A stretch of DNA of 64,000 bases from contig CAMLCZ010000001.1 in NCBI GenBank assembly GCA_946478665.1, forward strand, positions 434,001 to 498,000, read 5' to 3'. Source of the stretch: an uncultured Bartonella sp. (GTDB lineage: Bacteria > Pseudomonadota > Alphaproteobacteria > Rhizobiales > Rhizobiaceae). Of the stretch, positions 20,477 through 30,196 are shown one piece after another. The notes below the pieces were generated by a model. That model was given only the letters and a program-made list of their open reading frames with translations, made no database searches and had not been told where the DNA came from. Each line of letters begins with the position of its first letter. Position 1 is the first letter of the stretch. The position numbers and the translations under genes were made by a program.

Positions 20477-21343
20477 ATGACTGAAAACAATATACTTGCA
20501 CAAAAACTCGATGAAATTATCGAGGCGTTAAACAGAATTGCCCCGCCAAAACCACATCTTCTCGACTTAACACATGCCGATTGTTTCGTTTGGAACCCCG
20601 AAAAAATTACACTCATTGATGTTCCGAAAGTCAACAAAGTTGATATTACGCTTATCAAAGGTGTCGAGACTGCACGCAATGCACTTTTAGAAAATACGCG
20701 TTATTTTGCCAATGGATTACCAGCTAACAATGTTTTGTTATGGGGCGCGCGCGGCATGGGAAAATCCTCTTTAGTAAAATCTGTGCACGCCGCCATTAAT
20801 AAAGAAAACCCGCAAAAATCACCACTTAAGCTCATTGAAATTCATCGGGAAGATATCGACTCATTACCCCTGCTCATGAGCCAATTAAAGCAAATAAACT
20901 ATCGTTGTATTCTGTTTTGCGATGATCTGTCATTTGACCACGATGATACGTCCTACAAATCGCTTAAAGCAGCCCTTGATGGTGGCGTAGAAGGCCGTCC
21001 GGATAATGTTATTTTTTATGCAACGTCAAACCGACGCCATCTTATGCCGCGCAATATGATTGATAATGAACAATCAACCGCGGTTAACCCATCAGAGGCA
21101 ATAGAAGAAAAAGTATCCCTATCGGATAGATTTGGATTATGGCTCGGTTTCCATAAATGCTCGCAAGATGATTATCTTGATATGATCGACGCTTATGTCC
21201 AACATTATGGATTAAATCAACCATTGGAACAAACCCACCATGAAGCGTTAGAATGGGCAACGACAAGAGGAAATCGCTCTGGGCGTGTTGCTTGGCAATT
21301 TATCCAAGGGCTGGCAGGTAGATTGGGAAAAACATTGGATTAA
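20477..21343 (+). CDS. DUF815-family AAA ATPase
   Basis: 288-aa cytoplasmic ATP-binding protein of the DUF815 family, distantly DnaA/AAA-like. Walker A is GARGMGKSSLVKS (about residues 88-100); Walker B is CILFCDDLSF (about 150). Conserved family blocks NVIFYATSNRRHLMPRNMIDNE and LSDRFGLWLGFHKC follow. Function is unknown. Rhizobiales often place it beside yajC, as here (divergent, 241 nt). Two ATG codons are possible; the one at 20477 has a GGA site at 8 nt, while that at 20471 is too close to it. A terminator follows. Confidence 0.92.
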   Translation: MTENNILAQKLDEIIEALNRIAPPKPHLLDLTHADCFVWNPEKITLIDVPKVNKVDITLIKGVETARNALLENTRYFANGLPANNVLLWGARGMGKSSLVKSVHAAINKENPQKSPLKLIEIHREDIDSLPLLMSQLKQINYRCILFCDDLSFDHDDTSYKSLKAALDGGVEGRPDNVIFYATSNRRHLMPRNMIDNEQSTAVNPSEAIEEKVSLSDRFGLWLGFHKCSQDDYLDMIDAYVQHYGLNQPLEQTHHEALEWATTRGNRSGRVAWQFIQGLAGRLGKTLD

Positions 21344-21352
21344 CAAAGCAAA

Positions 21353-21377
21353 AAAGTCGGATAAAATCCGGCTTTTT
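21353..21377 (+). terminator. Terminator of the DUF815 ATPase gene
   Basis: 10-bp stem (21353-21362 with 21366-21375, one U-G wobble) with a 3-nt loop, followed by T residues and preceded by A residues, so it may also stop leftward transcripts from nlpD. It lies 9 nt past the ATPase stop. Confidence 0.87.
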
Positions 21378-21428
21378 ATATTTCACGAAACGATTGCGAA
21401 ATAATATCGCTTTCCCAAACGAAAGATA

Positions 21429-22640
21429 TCAGTTTTCTAAATATTTAACCGGGTTAACTGGTGAAGAATTCTTGCGCACTTCAAAGTGAACCCTTGGTGT
21501 CGAAGCATTGCCCGACATACCGGATTTTGCGATTTCATCACCACGGCGGACTTTCTGTCCACGCTGCACCAAAATCTTGCTGTTATGCCCGTAAACAGTC
21601 ACGATATTATCTTCATGACGAATAAGAACCGTATTTCCAAATTCTTTCAGCCCATCACCAGCATAAATGACGACACCATTTTCTGCGGCTTTAACTGAAG
21701 AACCTTCTGGAACCATGATATCAATACCGTCATTGGTACTGGAACCTTCCTTCTGTCCAAAGCTGGAAAGAATACGACCTTGGGCAGGCCAACGCATTTT
21801 TGAAATACCGGTTGCCTGAGGAGCAACAACGGCAACCTGTTCTGCCTGTTTCATTGTCGCGTCCGAACCTTTTGCAACGGCAGGATCGGCTGTCACTTTG
21901 GCTGGTTCTGATGTCGCAGGCTTAGTCGTTGCTACAGCATTTTGTGCTGGTTGTGCTGGTGTTGCAGGCGCTGCTGGTGCAGATAGAGCCTGATTATTAT
22001 TAGGTGTTGTTGTTGCAGATGCCAGTTTTGTTGGCTGTGCCGTAGATGAGGCAGTTGTCTCATGCCCACCAGGAATGATTAACGATTGTCCAACACGTAT
22101 ACCGCCATTCGTCAATCCATTTGCTGTGCGGATTGATTCGACACTGGCTCCTGTTTTGCGCGATACGCTGTATAAAGTATCACCATTTTCAACCGTGTAG
22201 CTGCCGTTCTTCTTGGTTGCAGAAGGTGTATTCTGGGTTGATGGTGTTGTTGGCATTGCCCCCAAATTCTGCGGTGGTGTGCCTCTTACCTGACCAGCAG
22301 AGGCGACTTGTGTCGGTTGAGATGATGCACCATAGGAGGAATTTACGCCAGAAGCATTATTTGCGTGTTGTGCCGGTGAAGAACCGTATGTTGTTTGTGC
22401 AGGTGGCAAATCACTGCTTTGCACAGCACCGGTAGTCTTTGGCATTGTGTGATAAGTAGGTTCTTTTGCGACAGCTTGATGCTGCTGGTTTGGTGTTGCA
22501 CCTGTGTAGAAGCTATCGGTAAAGCGTTGGGTTCCGGAACTACATCCAGCAACCATGCTAGCGATGACCAACACTGCTGCCGACTGAAGATAGCGGCGTG
22601 AAGCTTTACTTACAACGTTCAAACACATGTTTCTGACCAT
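21429..22640 (-). CDS. nlpD: NlpD-like lipoprotein: LysM plus degenerate M23 (LytM) domain
   Basis: 403-aa outer-membrane-type lipoprotein; signal peptide with lipobox VAGC (Cys at residue 33). A long Ser/Thr/Ala/Pro/Gln-rich linker precedes a LysM domain at about 147-193 (YTVENGDTLYSVSRKTGAS to VGQSLIIPGG). A second linker leads to a C-terminal LytM/M23 domain from about 300. Its zinc site is incomplete: the first ligand His is Asn (NDGIDI) and the last HxH is HFE. This matches NlpD/EnvC-type activators of cell-wall amidases rather than active endopeptidases. It lies downstream of surE-pcm, the classic order. The upstream ATG at 22640 is used; 22628 is also possible. Confidence 0.93.
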   Translation of the reverse strand: MVRNMCLNVVSKASRRYLQSAAVLVIASMVAGCSSGTQRFTDSFYTGATPNQQHQAVAKEPTYHTMPKTTGAVQSSDLPPAQTTYGSSPAQHANNASGVNSSYGASSQPTQVASAGQVRGTPPQNLGAMPTTPSTQNTPSATKKNGSYTVENGDTLYSVSRKTGASVESIRTANGLTNGGIRVGQSLIIPGGHETTASSTAQPTKLASATTTPNNNQALSAPAAPATPAQPAQNAVATTKPATSEPAKVTADPAVAKGSDATMKQAEQVAVVAPQATGISKMRWPAQGRILSSFGQKEGSSTNDGIDIMVPEGSSVKAAENGVVIYAGDGLKEFGNTVLIRHEDNIVTVYGHNSKILVQRGQKVRRGDEIAKSGMSGNASTPRVHFEVRKNSSPVNPVKYLEN

Positions 22641-22774
22641 TTACCCGATACTCAACTAACGCTATTTAATCGTGTTAATGTTACCTGACGGTTAAAATTC
22701 TTTTTTTATGATAAGATTTTTACGAATAGTTGAAAAAGTAAAGATTATCTGGGGAAAGTTGCAATGCCAATTTA

Positions 22775-23434
22775 TTACAAGGCCGCGGCAACACCTTCAA
22801 TGAAAGGTTGATAGCGCACACGAAACATATCGATGCGTTCAAAACGGCTTCCTGTTTTGCGATAGCGGACAACCATTTGTTGCCCTTCATCTGGACCAAT
22901 TGCCTGAATGAGAATGCCGTTAGCAGCTAATGAATCAAGAAATTCTTGCGGTTCGTCACTGCGCGAAGGCCAAATTATAATACGGTCATAAGGTCCAGCC
23001 CCGGTAAGAACCCTGCTACCGTCCATTTGTCGCAAAATGATATTATCAATTTCCAAAGTATGGAAACGTTGTCTTGCAAGATCACATAAGGTTTTATAAC
23101 GTTCAACAGTAGTGATACGGCCAGCTAAGCGGGCAATAATTGCTGCGGTAAAACCTGAACCGGTGCCTATTTCCAAAACCCTATGTTTTTTTTCCAAAGC
23201 GAGTGCAGACAAAATATAAAGCTGCTCTTCAAGCCGCTCAATATATTCACCACACTCAATCGGGATAACTTTGTTATCATATGCAAAATTGATATAGGGC
23301 GCAGAAATAAACTGACGTCGAGATGTCCTTTCCAAAGCGGCAAAAAGGGGCATATCATCAAGCCCTCTGCCCCGCATTTTCAATACGAGGCTGGCAATTT
23401 CTTCACGCTCTGATAAAGGTTCTTCCGTTACCAT
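22775..23434 (-). CDS. pcm: Protein-L-isoaspartate O-methyltransferase
   Basis: 219-aa SAM-dependent methyltransferase that repairs isoaspartyl residues in damaged proteins. Motif I is HRVLEIGTGSGFTAAIIARL (about residues 83-102); the RFISAPYINFAYDNKVIPI stretch before it is the family's substrate region. The PYDRIIIWP block is less typical than the usual PYDAI, so a divergent member is possible. It starts 3 nt after the surE stop. Confidence 0.9.
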   Translation of the reverse strand: MVTEEPLSEREEIASLVLKMRGRGLDDMPLFAALERTSRRQFISAPYINFAYDNKVIPIECGEYIERLEEQLYILSALALEKKHRVLEIGTGSGFTAAIIARLAGRITTVERYKTLCDLARQRFHTLEIDNIILRQMDGSRVLTGAGPYDRIIIWPSRSDEPQEFLDSLAANGILIQAIGPDEGQQMVVRYRKTGSRFERIDMFRVRYQPFIEGVAAAL

Positions 23435-23437
23435 CGA

Positions 23438-24202
23438 CTAGTTGTTTCCCAACGCATCTTTAACAATTTGCTGGGTTTTATAAGCTGTTAAATCAAGCTG
23501 TAACGGTGTAACAGAAACACAGTTACTTCTCAAAGCACTGACATCTGTATCATTCCCCTCACCTGCGTTACCACGACTGAAATGCATCCAGTAGTAAGGG
23601 AGTCCACGCCCGTCTGCACGTTCATCGATCATGATTTCATGTGCCATTTTACCTTGCGTGGTCACACGCACGCCTTTGACCTCCTGCGCTGCACAAGCAG
23701 GAAAGTTAAGATTTAACAACACGCCCTTTGGAACGGGCGCTTTAATAAGCTTTTTAAGAATGGCAGGCGCAACCGTTTCAACAGTATTCCATGGAATATC
23801 GCGACGATTATTTTCGGCAACATATTCCTGTGAAAGTGCCATGGACCGAATGCCTAACATGGTTCCTTCAATGGCACCTGCGACCGTACCTGAATATGTG
23901 ACATCATCTGCCAGATTGCCACCTGCATTAACGCCAGAAAGAACAAGATCTGGTGGCTCGGGCAATAGATGTTTAACCGCCATAATCACACAATCTGTTG
24001 GTGTACCATTAATGGCAAAGTGGCGATCGTCAATTGTTCTTATCCGTAAGGGTTCTGAAAGTGTAAGCGAGTGCGAAAGACCACTCTGATCCCGTTCCGG
24101 CGCAACCACCCACACGTCATCAGAAAGTGTACGCGCTATCCGCTCCAGAACCTTTAATCCTTCAGCATGAGTGCTATCATCATTGGTCAATAAAATACGC
24201 AA
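23438..24202 (-). CDS. surE: 5'/3'-nucleotidase SurE (TTG start)
   Basis: 254-aa metal-dependent nucleoside monophosphate phosphatase. Metal ligands are present: the Asp pair in ILLTNDDS at the N-terminus, Ser in DQSGLSHS, and Asn in [18 protein letters not shown] and [11 protein letters not shown] are further family blocks. The proposed start is TTG at 24202, giving the normal N-terminus [14 protein letters not shown] ends 8 nt before it, whereas an upstream TTG at 24217 lies in front of that site and would bury it in the coding region. It lies 21 nt after serS and 3 nt before pcm. Confidence 0.95.
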   Translation of the reverse strand: MRILLTNDDSTHAEGLKVLERIARTLSDDVWVVAPERDQSGLSHSLTLSEPLRIRTIDDRHFAINGTPTDCVIMAVKHLLPEPPDLVLSGVNAGGNLADDVTYSGTVAGAIEGTMLGIRSMALSQEYVAENNRRDIPWNTVETVAPAILKKLIKAPVPKGVLLNLNFPACAAQEVKGVRVTTQGKMAHEIMIDERADGRGLPYYWMHFSRGNAGEGNDTDVSALRSNCVSVTPLQLDLTAYKTQQIVKDALGNN

Positions 24203-24223
24203 TTTTATGCTCCTCAATACCTA

Positions 24224-25501
24224 TTAAGGTTCGATACGTTCAATTCCACCCATGTAAGGGCGCAAAACCTCAGGAACGACGACAGAACCATCAGCCTGTT
24301 GGTAGTTTTCCATCACTGCTATTAAACAACGCCCGACCGCAACACCCGAACCATTAAGCGTATGAACGAATCGTGGTGATTTTTCACCGTCTTTACGATA
24401 GCGTGCGTTCATTCTCCGCCCTTGGAAATCACCACAAACAGAACAACTTGATATCTCGCGATATGTATTCTGACCTGGTAACCAAACCTCGATATCGTAT
24501 GTTTTACGCGAACTGAATCCCATATCGCCAGTGCATAGCGTAATTGTACGGAACGGCAATTCCAGACGCTTCAATATATCTTCCGCACATTCAGTCATGC
24601 GCTCAAGTTCTCTCAAGGAGCTATCCTCATCGGTAATGGACACCATTTCCACTTTCCAGAACTGGTGTTGGCGCAACATACCTCTTGTATCTCTACCGGC
24701 AGAGCCAGCTTCAGAGCGGAAACATGGCGTTAACGACGTAACGCGAATTGGAAGATCTGAAATATCAAGGATTTCACCTGCAACAAGGTTGGTCAATGGC
24801 ACTTCGGCGGTTGGAATGAGCCAACGTCCATCTGTGGTCTGAAACAAGTCTTCAGCAAATTTTGGCAATTGTGCTGTGCCATAAACTGTGTTTTCACGCA
24901 CCAAAACCGGCACTGAAACTTCACGATATCCATGTTCCAATGTGTGAACATCAAGCATGAATTGACCAAGAGCACGCTCAAGCCGCGCCAATTGTCCAGA
25001 AAGAACCGTAAAACGCGCACCCGACAAGCGGCTTGCACGATCAAAATCCATTTGCCCCAAATGCTCGCCAATATCGAAATGTTCCTTTGGCGCGAAATCA
25101 AAAACAGGCGGTTTGCCTACCTTATGACGTTCAACATTATCCCGCTCGTCACGACCAACTGGTACATCATCGAGAGGAACATTCGGAACGCGTGATAAAG
25201 CATCTTCCAATGCCGCTGTTAATTCTTTTCCATGGGATTCCGCTGTTGATAGGAACACCTTCAAGTCAGCAACTTCATTCTTGATTTCTTCAGCGCGTTT
25301 TGCATCGCCATTGGCCATTGCCTGACCAATTTCTTTAGATGCAGAATTGCGTCTTTCTTGCGCAACTTGCACCTTGGCAACGTGATTACGCCGCTCCAGA
25401 TCAAGCGCAATCAACTTTTCCGATAGTGGTTCCGCATTTCTTTTTACCAAAGCTTCATCGAGTTTTTGCGGATTTTCACGAATCCATTTGATATCAAGCA
25501 T
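24224..25501 (-). CDS. serS: Seryl-tRNA synthetase
   Basis: 425-aa class II synthetase charging tRNA-Ser. The N-terminal coiled-coil arm that grips the long variable arm spans about residues 30-105 ([18 protein letters not shown], then [11 protein letters not shown]). The catalytic domain has motif 2 ([18 protein letters not shown], then HQFWKVEMV) and motif 3 ([18 protein letters not shown]). The length is normal. It lies upstream of surE on the same strand and 61 nt after tatC. Confidence 0.99.
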   Translation of the reverse strand: MLDIKWIRENPQKLDEALVKRNAEPLSEKLIALDLERRNHVAKVQVAQERRNSASKEIGQAMANGDAKRAEEIKNEVADLKVFLSTAESHGKELTAALEDALSRVPNVPLDDVPVGRDERDNVERHKVGKPPVFDFAPKEHFDIGEHLGQMDFDRASRLSGARFTVLSGQLARLERALGQFMLDVHTLEHGYREVSVPVLVRENTVYGTAQLPKFAEDLFQTTDGRWLIPTAEVPLTNLVAGEILDISDLPIRVTSLTPCFRSEAGSAGRDTRGMLRQHQFWKVEMVSITDEDSSLRELERMTECAEDILKRLELPFRTITLCTGDMGFSSRKTYDIEVWLPGQNTYREISSCSVCGDFQGRRMNARYRKDGEKSPRFVHTLNGSGVAVGRCLIAVMENYQQADGSVVVPEVLRPYMGGIERIEP

Positions 25502-25561
25502 AGGATATTCCTGTATGAAAATTTTTAATCTTTAATATGTTCTTAAACTACAATATTCCGA

Positions 25562-26359
25562 TCAGGAAGCCTTGTTCTTCTGTTTTGCCTGTTTCTTTTC
25601 AATCCAACGCGAAACAATGATAGAAACTTCGTAAAGCAGAATGGTTGGTAGTGCGACACCGAACATCGTGAAAAAGTCTGAAGGTGTCACAACTGCCGCA
25701 ATGATTACGGCAACCAAAATAGCCCATTTTCTTTTCGACACCAACATTTCTGACGTTAGCAAACCGGCTTTTGTCAGCAAACTTGTAATGAGTGGCAATT
25801 GGAAAATCAGCCCGAAAATGAGAATAAAGGATGTCATAAAGCTCAAATAATCAGAGATACGGGCAATGAATTCTACTTTTAAATGGGTATCAGGCAATAA
25901 TTGTTGTGAAAGGCTGAACCACAACATCATTGGCGCCATAACGCCATAAACAAAAGCACCACCTAACAAAAACAATACTGGTGCACTAATCAGAAACGGC
26001 AAAAAAGCTTTCCGTTCATTCTTATAAAGACCGGGCGCAATAAAACTATAAAGTTGAAATGCCAGATAGGGAAACGATAATATCACTCCACCAAAGGCGG
26101 CGAGCTTCATCTTGGTTAAAAATGTTTCCCAAACCTGCGTTGATTGCAACCGGATACTTTCCGGATTACCACCCGAAATTTTCATTGCCCATTGATAAGG
26201 CCATAAAAGAAAATTCAAAATATAGTCTTTGATGAAGAAGCATAATATGAACGCGATAAAGAACGCAATCAAAGATGCGATAATGCGTTGACGAAGTTCT
26301 ATAAGGTGTTCCAGTAAAGGGGCTGAACTAGCCGCTACTTCATCTTCTTCCTCTTGCAC
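25562..26359 (-). CDS. tatC: Sec-independent protein translocase TatC (GTG start)
   Basis: 265-aa integral membrane receptor of the twin-arginine pathway, with six predicted helices. The family signature is near the N-terminus: PLLEHLIELRQRI. The conserved FxxK/SP region follows (TFLTKMKLAAFGGVILSFP), and VTPSDFFTMFGVALPTILLYE lies near the C-terminus. Translation starts at GTG 26359, preceded by AGGAAG; no in-frame ATG fits. It begins 2 nt after the tatB stop. Order tatA-tatB-tatC downstream of scpAB is typical of Rhizobiales. Confidence 0.97.
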   Translation of the reverse strand: MQEEEDEVAASSAPLLEHLIELRQRIIASLIAFFIAFILCFFIKDYILNFLLWPYQWAMKISGGNPESIRLQSTQVWETFLTKMKLAAFGGVILSFPYLAFQLYSFIAPGLYKNERKAFLPFLISAPVLFLLGGAFVYGVMAPMMLWFSLSQQLLPDTHLKVEFIARISDYLSFMTSFILIFGLIFQLPLITSLLTKAGLLTSEMLVSKRKWAILVAVIIAAVVTPSDFFTMFGVALPTILLYEVSIIVSRWIEKKQAKQKNKAS

Positions 26360-26361
26360 GA

Positions 26362-27075
26362 TTATTTCTTCCTATCGCTTTGTGCGGTTTTATCAGCTAT
26401 CTTTTTCGTCCGAACTTTAGCCGTGGTCTTTTTTGCTGCACCCGTAGTCTTTTCAGCCGTGGCAGCCTTTTTAACGCTTATTTGGCCTTTATCGGACTGA
26501 GCCGAAACCGCACTACGCTTAACGTCAGACTTCTGATTGGTGGCTTTTTTGCTCACCACAGTTTTACGACTACGTTTTTTGACCGCTGGTGTTTCTTCTA
26601 TTGTAGTTTTTACCACAACATCCTCATGTTCGTCTGAAACAACACGGGTTGTCGATTCACTTGATGCAGCTTTGGCGTCCTGTTCAAAAAGTTTGGCAGC
26701 TTCTGGTGTGATTGGCGTCACAACACTTATTGTCGTTTCGTCAACAGTGGTAACCGTCTCGGTACCATCTGACGTCTTTTTATTCTCTATACTTGCTTTG
26801 ACGTCTTTAGCCACATCACGTATCGGGTCAAAGATTTCTGTCAATTTTTTTCGAGGGTCGAGATCGGAAACATCCGTCAATGTTTTTTGCAAATCGTCAA
26901 GTTCGGCTTCATGCATTGCATCGTCAAACTGTCGACGAAATTCATTGGCAGTGGCGCGCATCCGCGCTGTTGCCTTACCAAATGCTTTAAGCATTTTGGG
27001 TAAATCTTTCGGTCCGACCACGACAATCAGAACGATAAGAATGACGACAAATTCTGGTCCGTCAATTCCGAACAT
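26362..27075 (-). CDS. tatB: Sec-independent protein translocase TatB
   Basis: 237-aa membrane protein that binds Tat substrates with TatC. The N-terminal helix and amphipathic helix are typical: FGIDGPEFVVILIVLIVVVGPKDLP (residues 2-26) then KMLKAFGKATARMRATANEF. The rest, from about 120, is a Lys/Thr/Ser/Ala-rich tail without recognisable domain (KKRSRKTVVSKKATNQK), making it long for TatB. A 40-nt gap separates it from tatA. Confidence 0.95.
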   Translation of the reverse strand: MFGIDGPEFVVILIVLIVVVGPKDLPKMLKAFGKATARMRATANEFRRQFDDAMHEAELDDLQKTLTDVSDLDPRKKLTEIFDPIRDVAKDVKASIENKKTSDGTETVTTVDETTISVVTPITPEAAKLFEQDAKAASSESTTRVVSDEHEDVVVKTTIEETPAVKKRSRKTVVSKKATNQKSDVKRSAVSAQSDKGQISVKKAATAEKTTGAAKKTTAKVRTKKIADKTAQSDRKK

Positions 27076-27115
27076 TATCTAACCTCGGCCCTGTGCGACT
27101 TTAAAAAGTTTTAAC

Positions 27116-27460
27116 TCAAGATTTTGTCTTGGTTGTTTTCTTAGCAGCAGGCTTCGCTCTTTTGGTAGCTGTTGAACTTGCAGCAGCTGTCGAACGACTG
27201 GCTGGCGCCTTGCGTGGTGCTGCACGGCGTTTTACTGGCTCGACCTGTTGTTCCGGCTGAATATCAATGGTTTTAATTTCAGGACGTTCTGCAACCGAAT
27301 GTTCTTCTTCAGGCTCGTCATCTTCTTTCAAGCCTTTTTTGAAGCTCTTTATACCCTTGGCAAAATCGCCCATAAATTCAGATATTTTACCGCGACCAAA
27401 AAGAACAAGGACGATCAACAAGATCACGATGAGGTGTACTGGTGAAAAGAAATTTCCCAT
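27116..27460 (-). CDS. tatA: Sec-independent protein translocase TatA
   Basis: 114-aa pore-forming Tat subunit. N-terminal helix [21 protein letters not shown] (residues 6-26) with the FGRGKI hinge, then amphipathic helix [20 protein letters not shown], as in all TatA. The C-terminal 45 residues are a basic Ala/Pro/Lys/Thr-rich tail ([13 protein letters not shown]). It is the first Tat gene, 83 nt after scpB. Confidence 0.97.
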   Translation of the reverse strand: MGNFFSPVHLIVILLIVLVLFGRGKISEFMGDFAKGIKSFKKGLKEDDEPEEEHSVAERPEIKTIDIQPEQQVEPVKRRAAPRKAPASRSTAAASSTATKRAKPAAKKTTKTKS

Positions 27461-27543
27461 TGTCTACTCTCTTAAAAACTATAACTCTCTTTAACTGTAT
27501 TTATAGTCACTTTTTCTGACCTTTCAAATACAACCATGTGTTT

Positions 27544-28230
27544 TTACGTATTTTCTTCCTGATCTAACGGAGTTAACAGCCCTAATTGTGCCAAATCGAC
27601 ATCATCAAGCGGTTCTTCTTCCTCTGTCAGAGAATCAGGATCTGCCGTTGGAGACGGCATACGAAAATTATTGGGTAAGCGCGATGATAAAAGACCTGCT
27701 CCTTTTAATTCTTCCATACCCGGCAAATCACTAATATCGGGCAGGCTGAATTGGTCAAGAAAATCAACAGTTGTTCCATAGGTTACAGGCTTACCCGGCG
27801 CACGTCTGCGACCACGAATTTTTACCCATCCTGCTTCCATCAATACATCAAGAGTACCTTTAGAGGTTTCAACACCTCTAATATCCTCTAATTCTGCACG
27901 TGTTACAGGTTGATGATAAGCAATGATCGCTAAAACTTCAAGTGCTGCGCGCGATAAACGGCGCGGACTTTCTTTTTCATGACTAAGCAGAAATGCAAGA
28001 TCAGGTGCAGTGCGAAATGCATAAGCATCGCCCAATTTTACAAGATTAACACCGCGTTTGCTGTAATCTTCTTCCAACACTTTCATAATAGCTGGAATAT
28101 TACTTCCCGCAGGTAAGCGTTCTTCAAGAGCTCTTACTGTAACTGGTTCACTAGAAGCAAAAACAATTGCTTCAGCCATACGCACCAATTGCGGTGTAAT
28201 ATTAAGTTCACCGGTGTTTAGCTCATCCAT
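27544..28230 (-). CDS. scpB: Segregation and condensation protein ScpB
   Basis: 228-aa winged-helix partner of SMC and ScpA in chromosome condensation. Family features: EAIVFASSEPVTVRALEERLP, ALEVLAIIAYHQPVTRAELEDIRGVE (residues 93-118), and RGRRRAPGKPVTYGTT. The acidic C-terminus is extended. Its ATG overlaps the end of scpA by 8 nt (ATGGATGA), so the two are translationally coupled. Confidence 0.96.
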   Translation of the reverse strand: MDELNTGELNITPQLVRMAEAIVFASSEPVTVRALEERLPAGSNIPAIMKVLEEDYSKRGVNLVKLGDAYAFRTAPDLAFLLSHEKESPRRLSRAALEVLAIIAYHQPVTRAELEDIRGVETSKGTLDVLMEAGWVKIRGRRRAPGKPVTYGTTVDFLDQFSLPDISDLPGMEELKGAGLLSSRLPNNFRMPSPTADPDSLTEEEEPLDDVDLAQLGLLTPLDQEENT

Positions 28231-29065
28231 CTTGGTTTACCATATTGGTTTTATGATGCGCCCGTAAGTATATTGGCGCAAAAGGCTCTTGTTGTTTTAT
28301 ATCAAGTTGCCCTTCTCTTACCATTTCAAGGCTAGCAGCAAATGCACTTGCCAAGGCGGTGCGGCGTTCTTCCGCTGTTGGGATATACTCACAAAGAAAC
28401 GAATCAAGCACTTGCCAATTGACATCGCGCCCCAACAGCTTCGTTAATATTTGCCGCGCTGATTTTAATGACCAGACTGTCCGTTTACCAACTTCCACGT
28501 GGCTCACAGCCTGACGCTGTCTTATGCTGGCATAAGCCATCAACATGTCATAGAGTGAAACATCATATAAATGCTTTTTCTCAACCACTACCATTTCAGG
28601 GTTCGCACGTTTAAACACATCACGCCCTAAACGATTACGATTGACAAGCTGACCTGCGGCCTCTCTCATTGCTTCCAGTCTTCTTAGGCGGAATTGCAAA
28701 TGCTCGGCTAATTCTTCTCCGCTTTCGCCTTGCTCATTTTTGGCTTGCGGTACCAATAAACGTGATTTCAAATAAGCAAGCCAAGCCGCCATGACTAGAT
28801 AATCGGCTGCTAGATCCAACCTTAACAAATGCGCTTGCTTTACAAAGTCAAGATATTGCTGAACCAGCGCAACAATAGAAATATGTGCCAAATCAACTTT
28901 TTGGTTGCGTGCCAACTGCAACAGCAGATCCAGTGGTCCTTCAAACCCTTGTACATCAATGACAAGCGTGGGTTCACTCACCCCATGCTCTTCCTCTGAT
29001 GCCCAAATAGGATCCATGACTTTTTGGGCTTGATGGCTACTTTGTTTTTTCTGGGGTATCGCCAA
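28223..29065 (-). CDS. scpA: Segregation and condensation protein ScpA (probable TTG start)
   Basis: 280-aa kleisin subunit of the bacterial SMC complex. The N-terminal SMC-binding domain has the signature DVQGFEGPLDLLLQLAR (residues 37-53) and AADYLVMAAWLAYLKSRLL. A C-terminal winged helix follows. The proposed start is TTG at 29065, with a GGA site 8 nt upstream and only 12 nt after nagZ. An in-frame ATG at 29017 lacks any ribosome site and would start at MDPIW; relatives have extra residues before that motif, supporting the TTG. Confidence 0.93.
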   Translation of the reverse strand: MAIPQKKQSSHQAQKVMDPIWASEEEHGVSEPTLVIDVQGFEGPLDLLLQLARNQKVDLAHISIVALVQQYLDFVKQAHLLRLDLAADYLVMAAWLAYLKSRLLVPQAKNEQGESGEELAEHLQFRLRRLEAMREAAGQLVNRNRLGRDVFKRANPEMVVVEKKHLYDVSLYDMLMAYASIRQRQAVSHVEVGKRTVWSLKSARQILTKLLGRDVNWQVLDSFLCEYIPTAEERRTALASAFAASLEMVREGQLDIKQQEPFAPIYLRAHHKTNMVNQDG

Positions 29066-29077
29066 AGTTATATTCCG

Positions 29078-30094
29078 TTATGCTATTGCCAAAAGCGTTT
29101 TGAATTCTTCGCGCAGAAGATCCTCATCTGCGTCGTTAGAATGTTGGATATAAGCGTGCGCACGCTTTGCCCTTTCCAATGCTTTGCCTTGCAACCATGG
29201 TGTAGCATCAGCGATTGGCAACATCTCTTCCCTCTCGCCATTACAATGAAGGACAACATCACAACCAGCAGCAAATGCCTGGTGTGTCAGCTCATCAAAA
29301 CTTCCTGAAAGAGCTTTCATGGAAAGATCATCCGTCATTAAAAGTCCGTCAAATCCGATATCTTTTCGAATGATCTCTTCGACAACCGGCTTGGATAATG
29401 TCGTTGGTTTGTGCTGATCGACACATTCATAAACAACGTGTGCGGTCATCGCTACCGGTAAATCGGACAAAGCCCTGAATGGTGCAAAATCGGTTGTTTG
29501 CAACAGCTCAAGCGGCGCATCAACCCGTGCGAGACTTTTATGAGTATCGCATAATGCGCGCCCATGTCCGGGAATATGTTTCATGACTGGTAAAACACCA
29601 CCATCTCTAAGTCCATTTGCAGCAGCACGCCCCATAATGGTTACTGTCTCTGGATCATTGGCATAAGCACGGCTACCGATAACATTATCAGCCCCCTCAA
29701 TCGGCACATCGAGCAGAGGCAAACAATCCGCATTAATTCCCAGCAGTTTTAAATCGAACGCATGGAGACGTGACATAAGCCAAGCGGCACGCTTGCCTTT
29801 TTCATTGTCCTTTTTATAAATTGCACCCAATGTCGCTGCTGGTGGATAATCCGGAGCTAGAGGAGCGCGCAAACGCTGAACGCGTCCACCTTCCTGATCG
29901 ATAAATATAAAAACATCGTCGCGTCCACAGGCTTGCCTGATTGATGCCGTAAGATTTCTAACCTCTTCCGCTGTTCCTATGTTTCTTGCAAAGAGGATAA
30001 AGGCCCATGGCTGATGTTCGGCAATAAACTTTTTTTCTTCCGGTTGTAAAACCAGACCTGATACGCCAACAATCATAGCTTTCATGTGCGACAT
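29078..30094 (-). CDS. nagZ: Beta-N-acetylhexosaminidase NagZ
   Basis: 338-aa glycoside hydrolase family 3 enzyme that removes N-acetylglucosamine from anhydro-muropeptides during peptidoglycan recycling in the cytoplasm. Typical: FIFIDQEGGRVQRLR (residues 62-76), the His-bearing loop MKHIPGHGRALCDTHKSL, and the nucleophile Asp in MTDDLSMKAL. The ATG at 30094 has AGGA at the right distance; a TTG one codon upstream is possible. It leads directly into scpA (12 nt), as in other Rhizobiales. Confidence 0.97.
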   Translation of the reverse strand: MSHMKAMIVGVSGLVLQPEEKKFIAEHQPWAFILFARNIGTAEEVRNLTASIRQACGRDDVFIFIDQEGGRVQRLRAPLAPDYPPAATLGAIYKKDNEKGKRAAWLMSRLHAFDLKLLGINADCLPLLDVPIEGADNVIGSRAYANDPETVTIMGRAAANGLRDGGVLPVMKHIPGHGRALCDTHKSLARVDAPLELLQTTDFAPFRALSDLPVAMTAHVVYECVDQHKPTTLSKPVVEEIIRKDIGFDGLLMTDDLSMKALSGSFDELTHQAFAAGCDVVLHCNGEREEMLPIADATPWLQGKALERAKRAHAYIQHSNDADEDLLREEFKTLLAIA

Positions 30095-30196
30095 CAATGG
30101 TTTCCTCGTTTATCGTTTATTCAGTAAGCCAAATATGTTATAAGTCGGCTCGCGCAATAATGTGTGCTTTTATACTGTTTTAATCAGTTTTGTGCG

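Noticed and set aside
20246-20503. 85-codon leftward frame between yajC and the DUF815 gene
   Set aside because: No recognisable protein features and it overlaps the ATPase start; the region better fits a divergent promoter with an inverted repeat.
20477-21343. Defence-system or transposon ATPase
   Set aside because: Family blocks match DUF815, a housekeeping-type family commonly beside yajC; no nuclease, transposase or phage genes surround it.
26537-27082. 181-codon rightward open frame
   Set aside because: Lies antisense to tatB; a Ser/Val/Thr-rich shadow of the Lys/Thr/Ala-rich tail with no family features.
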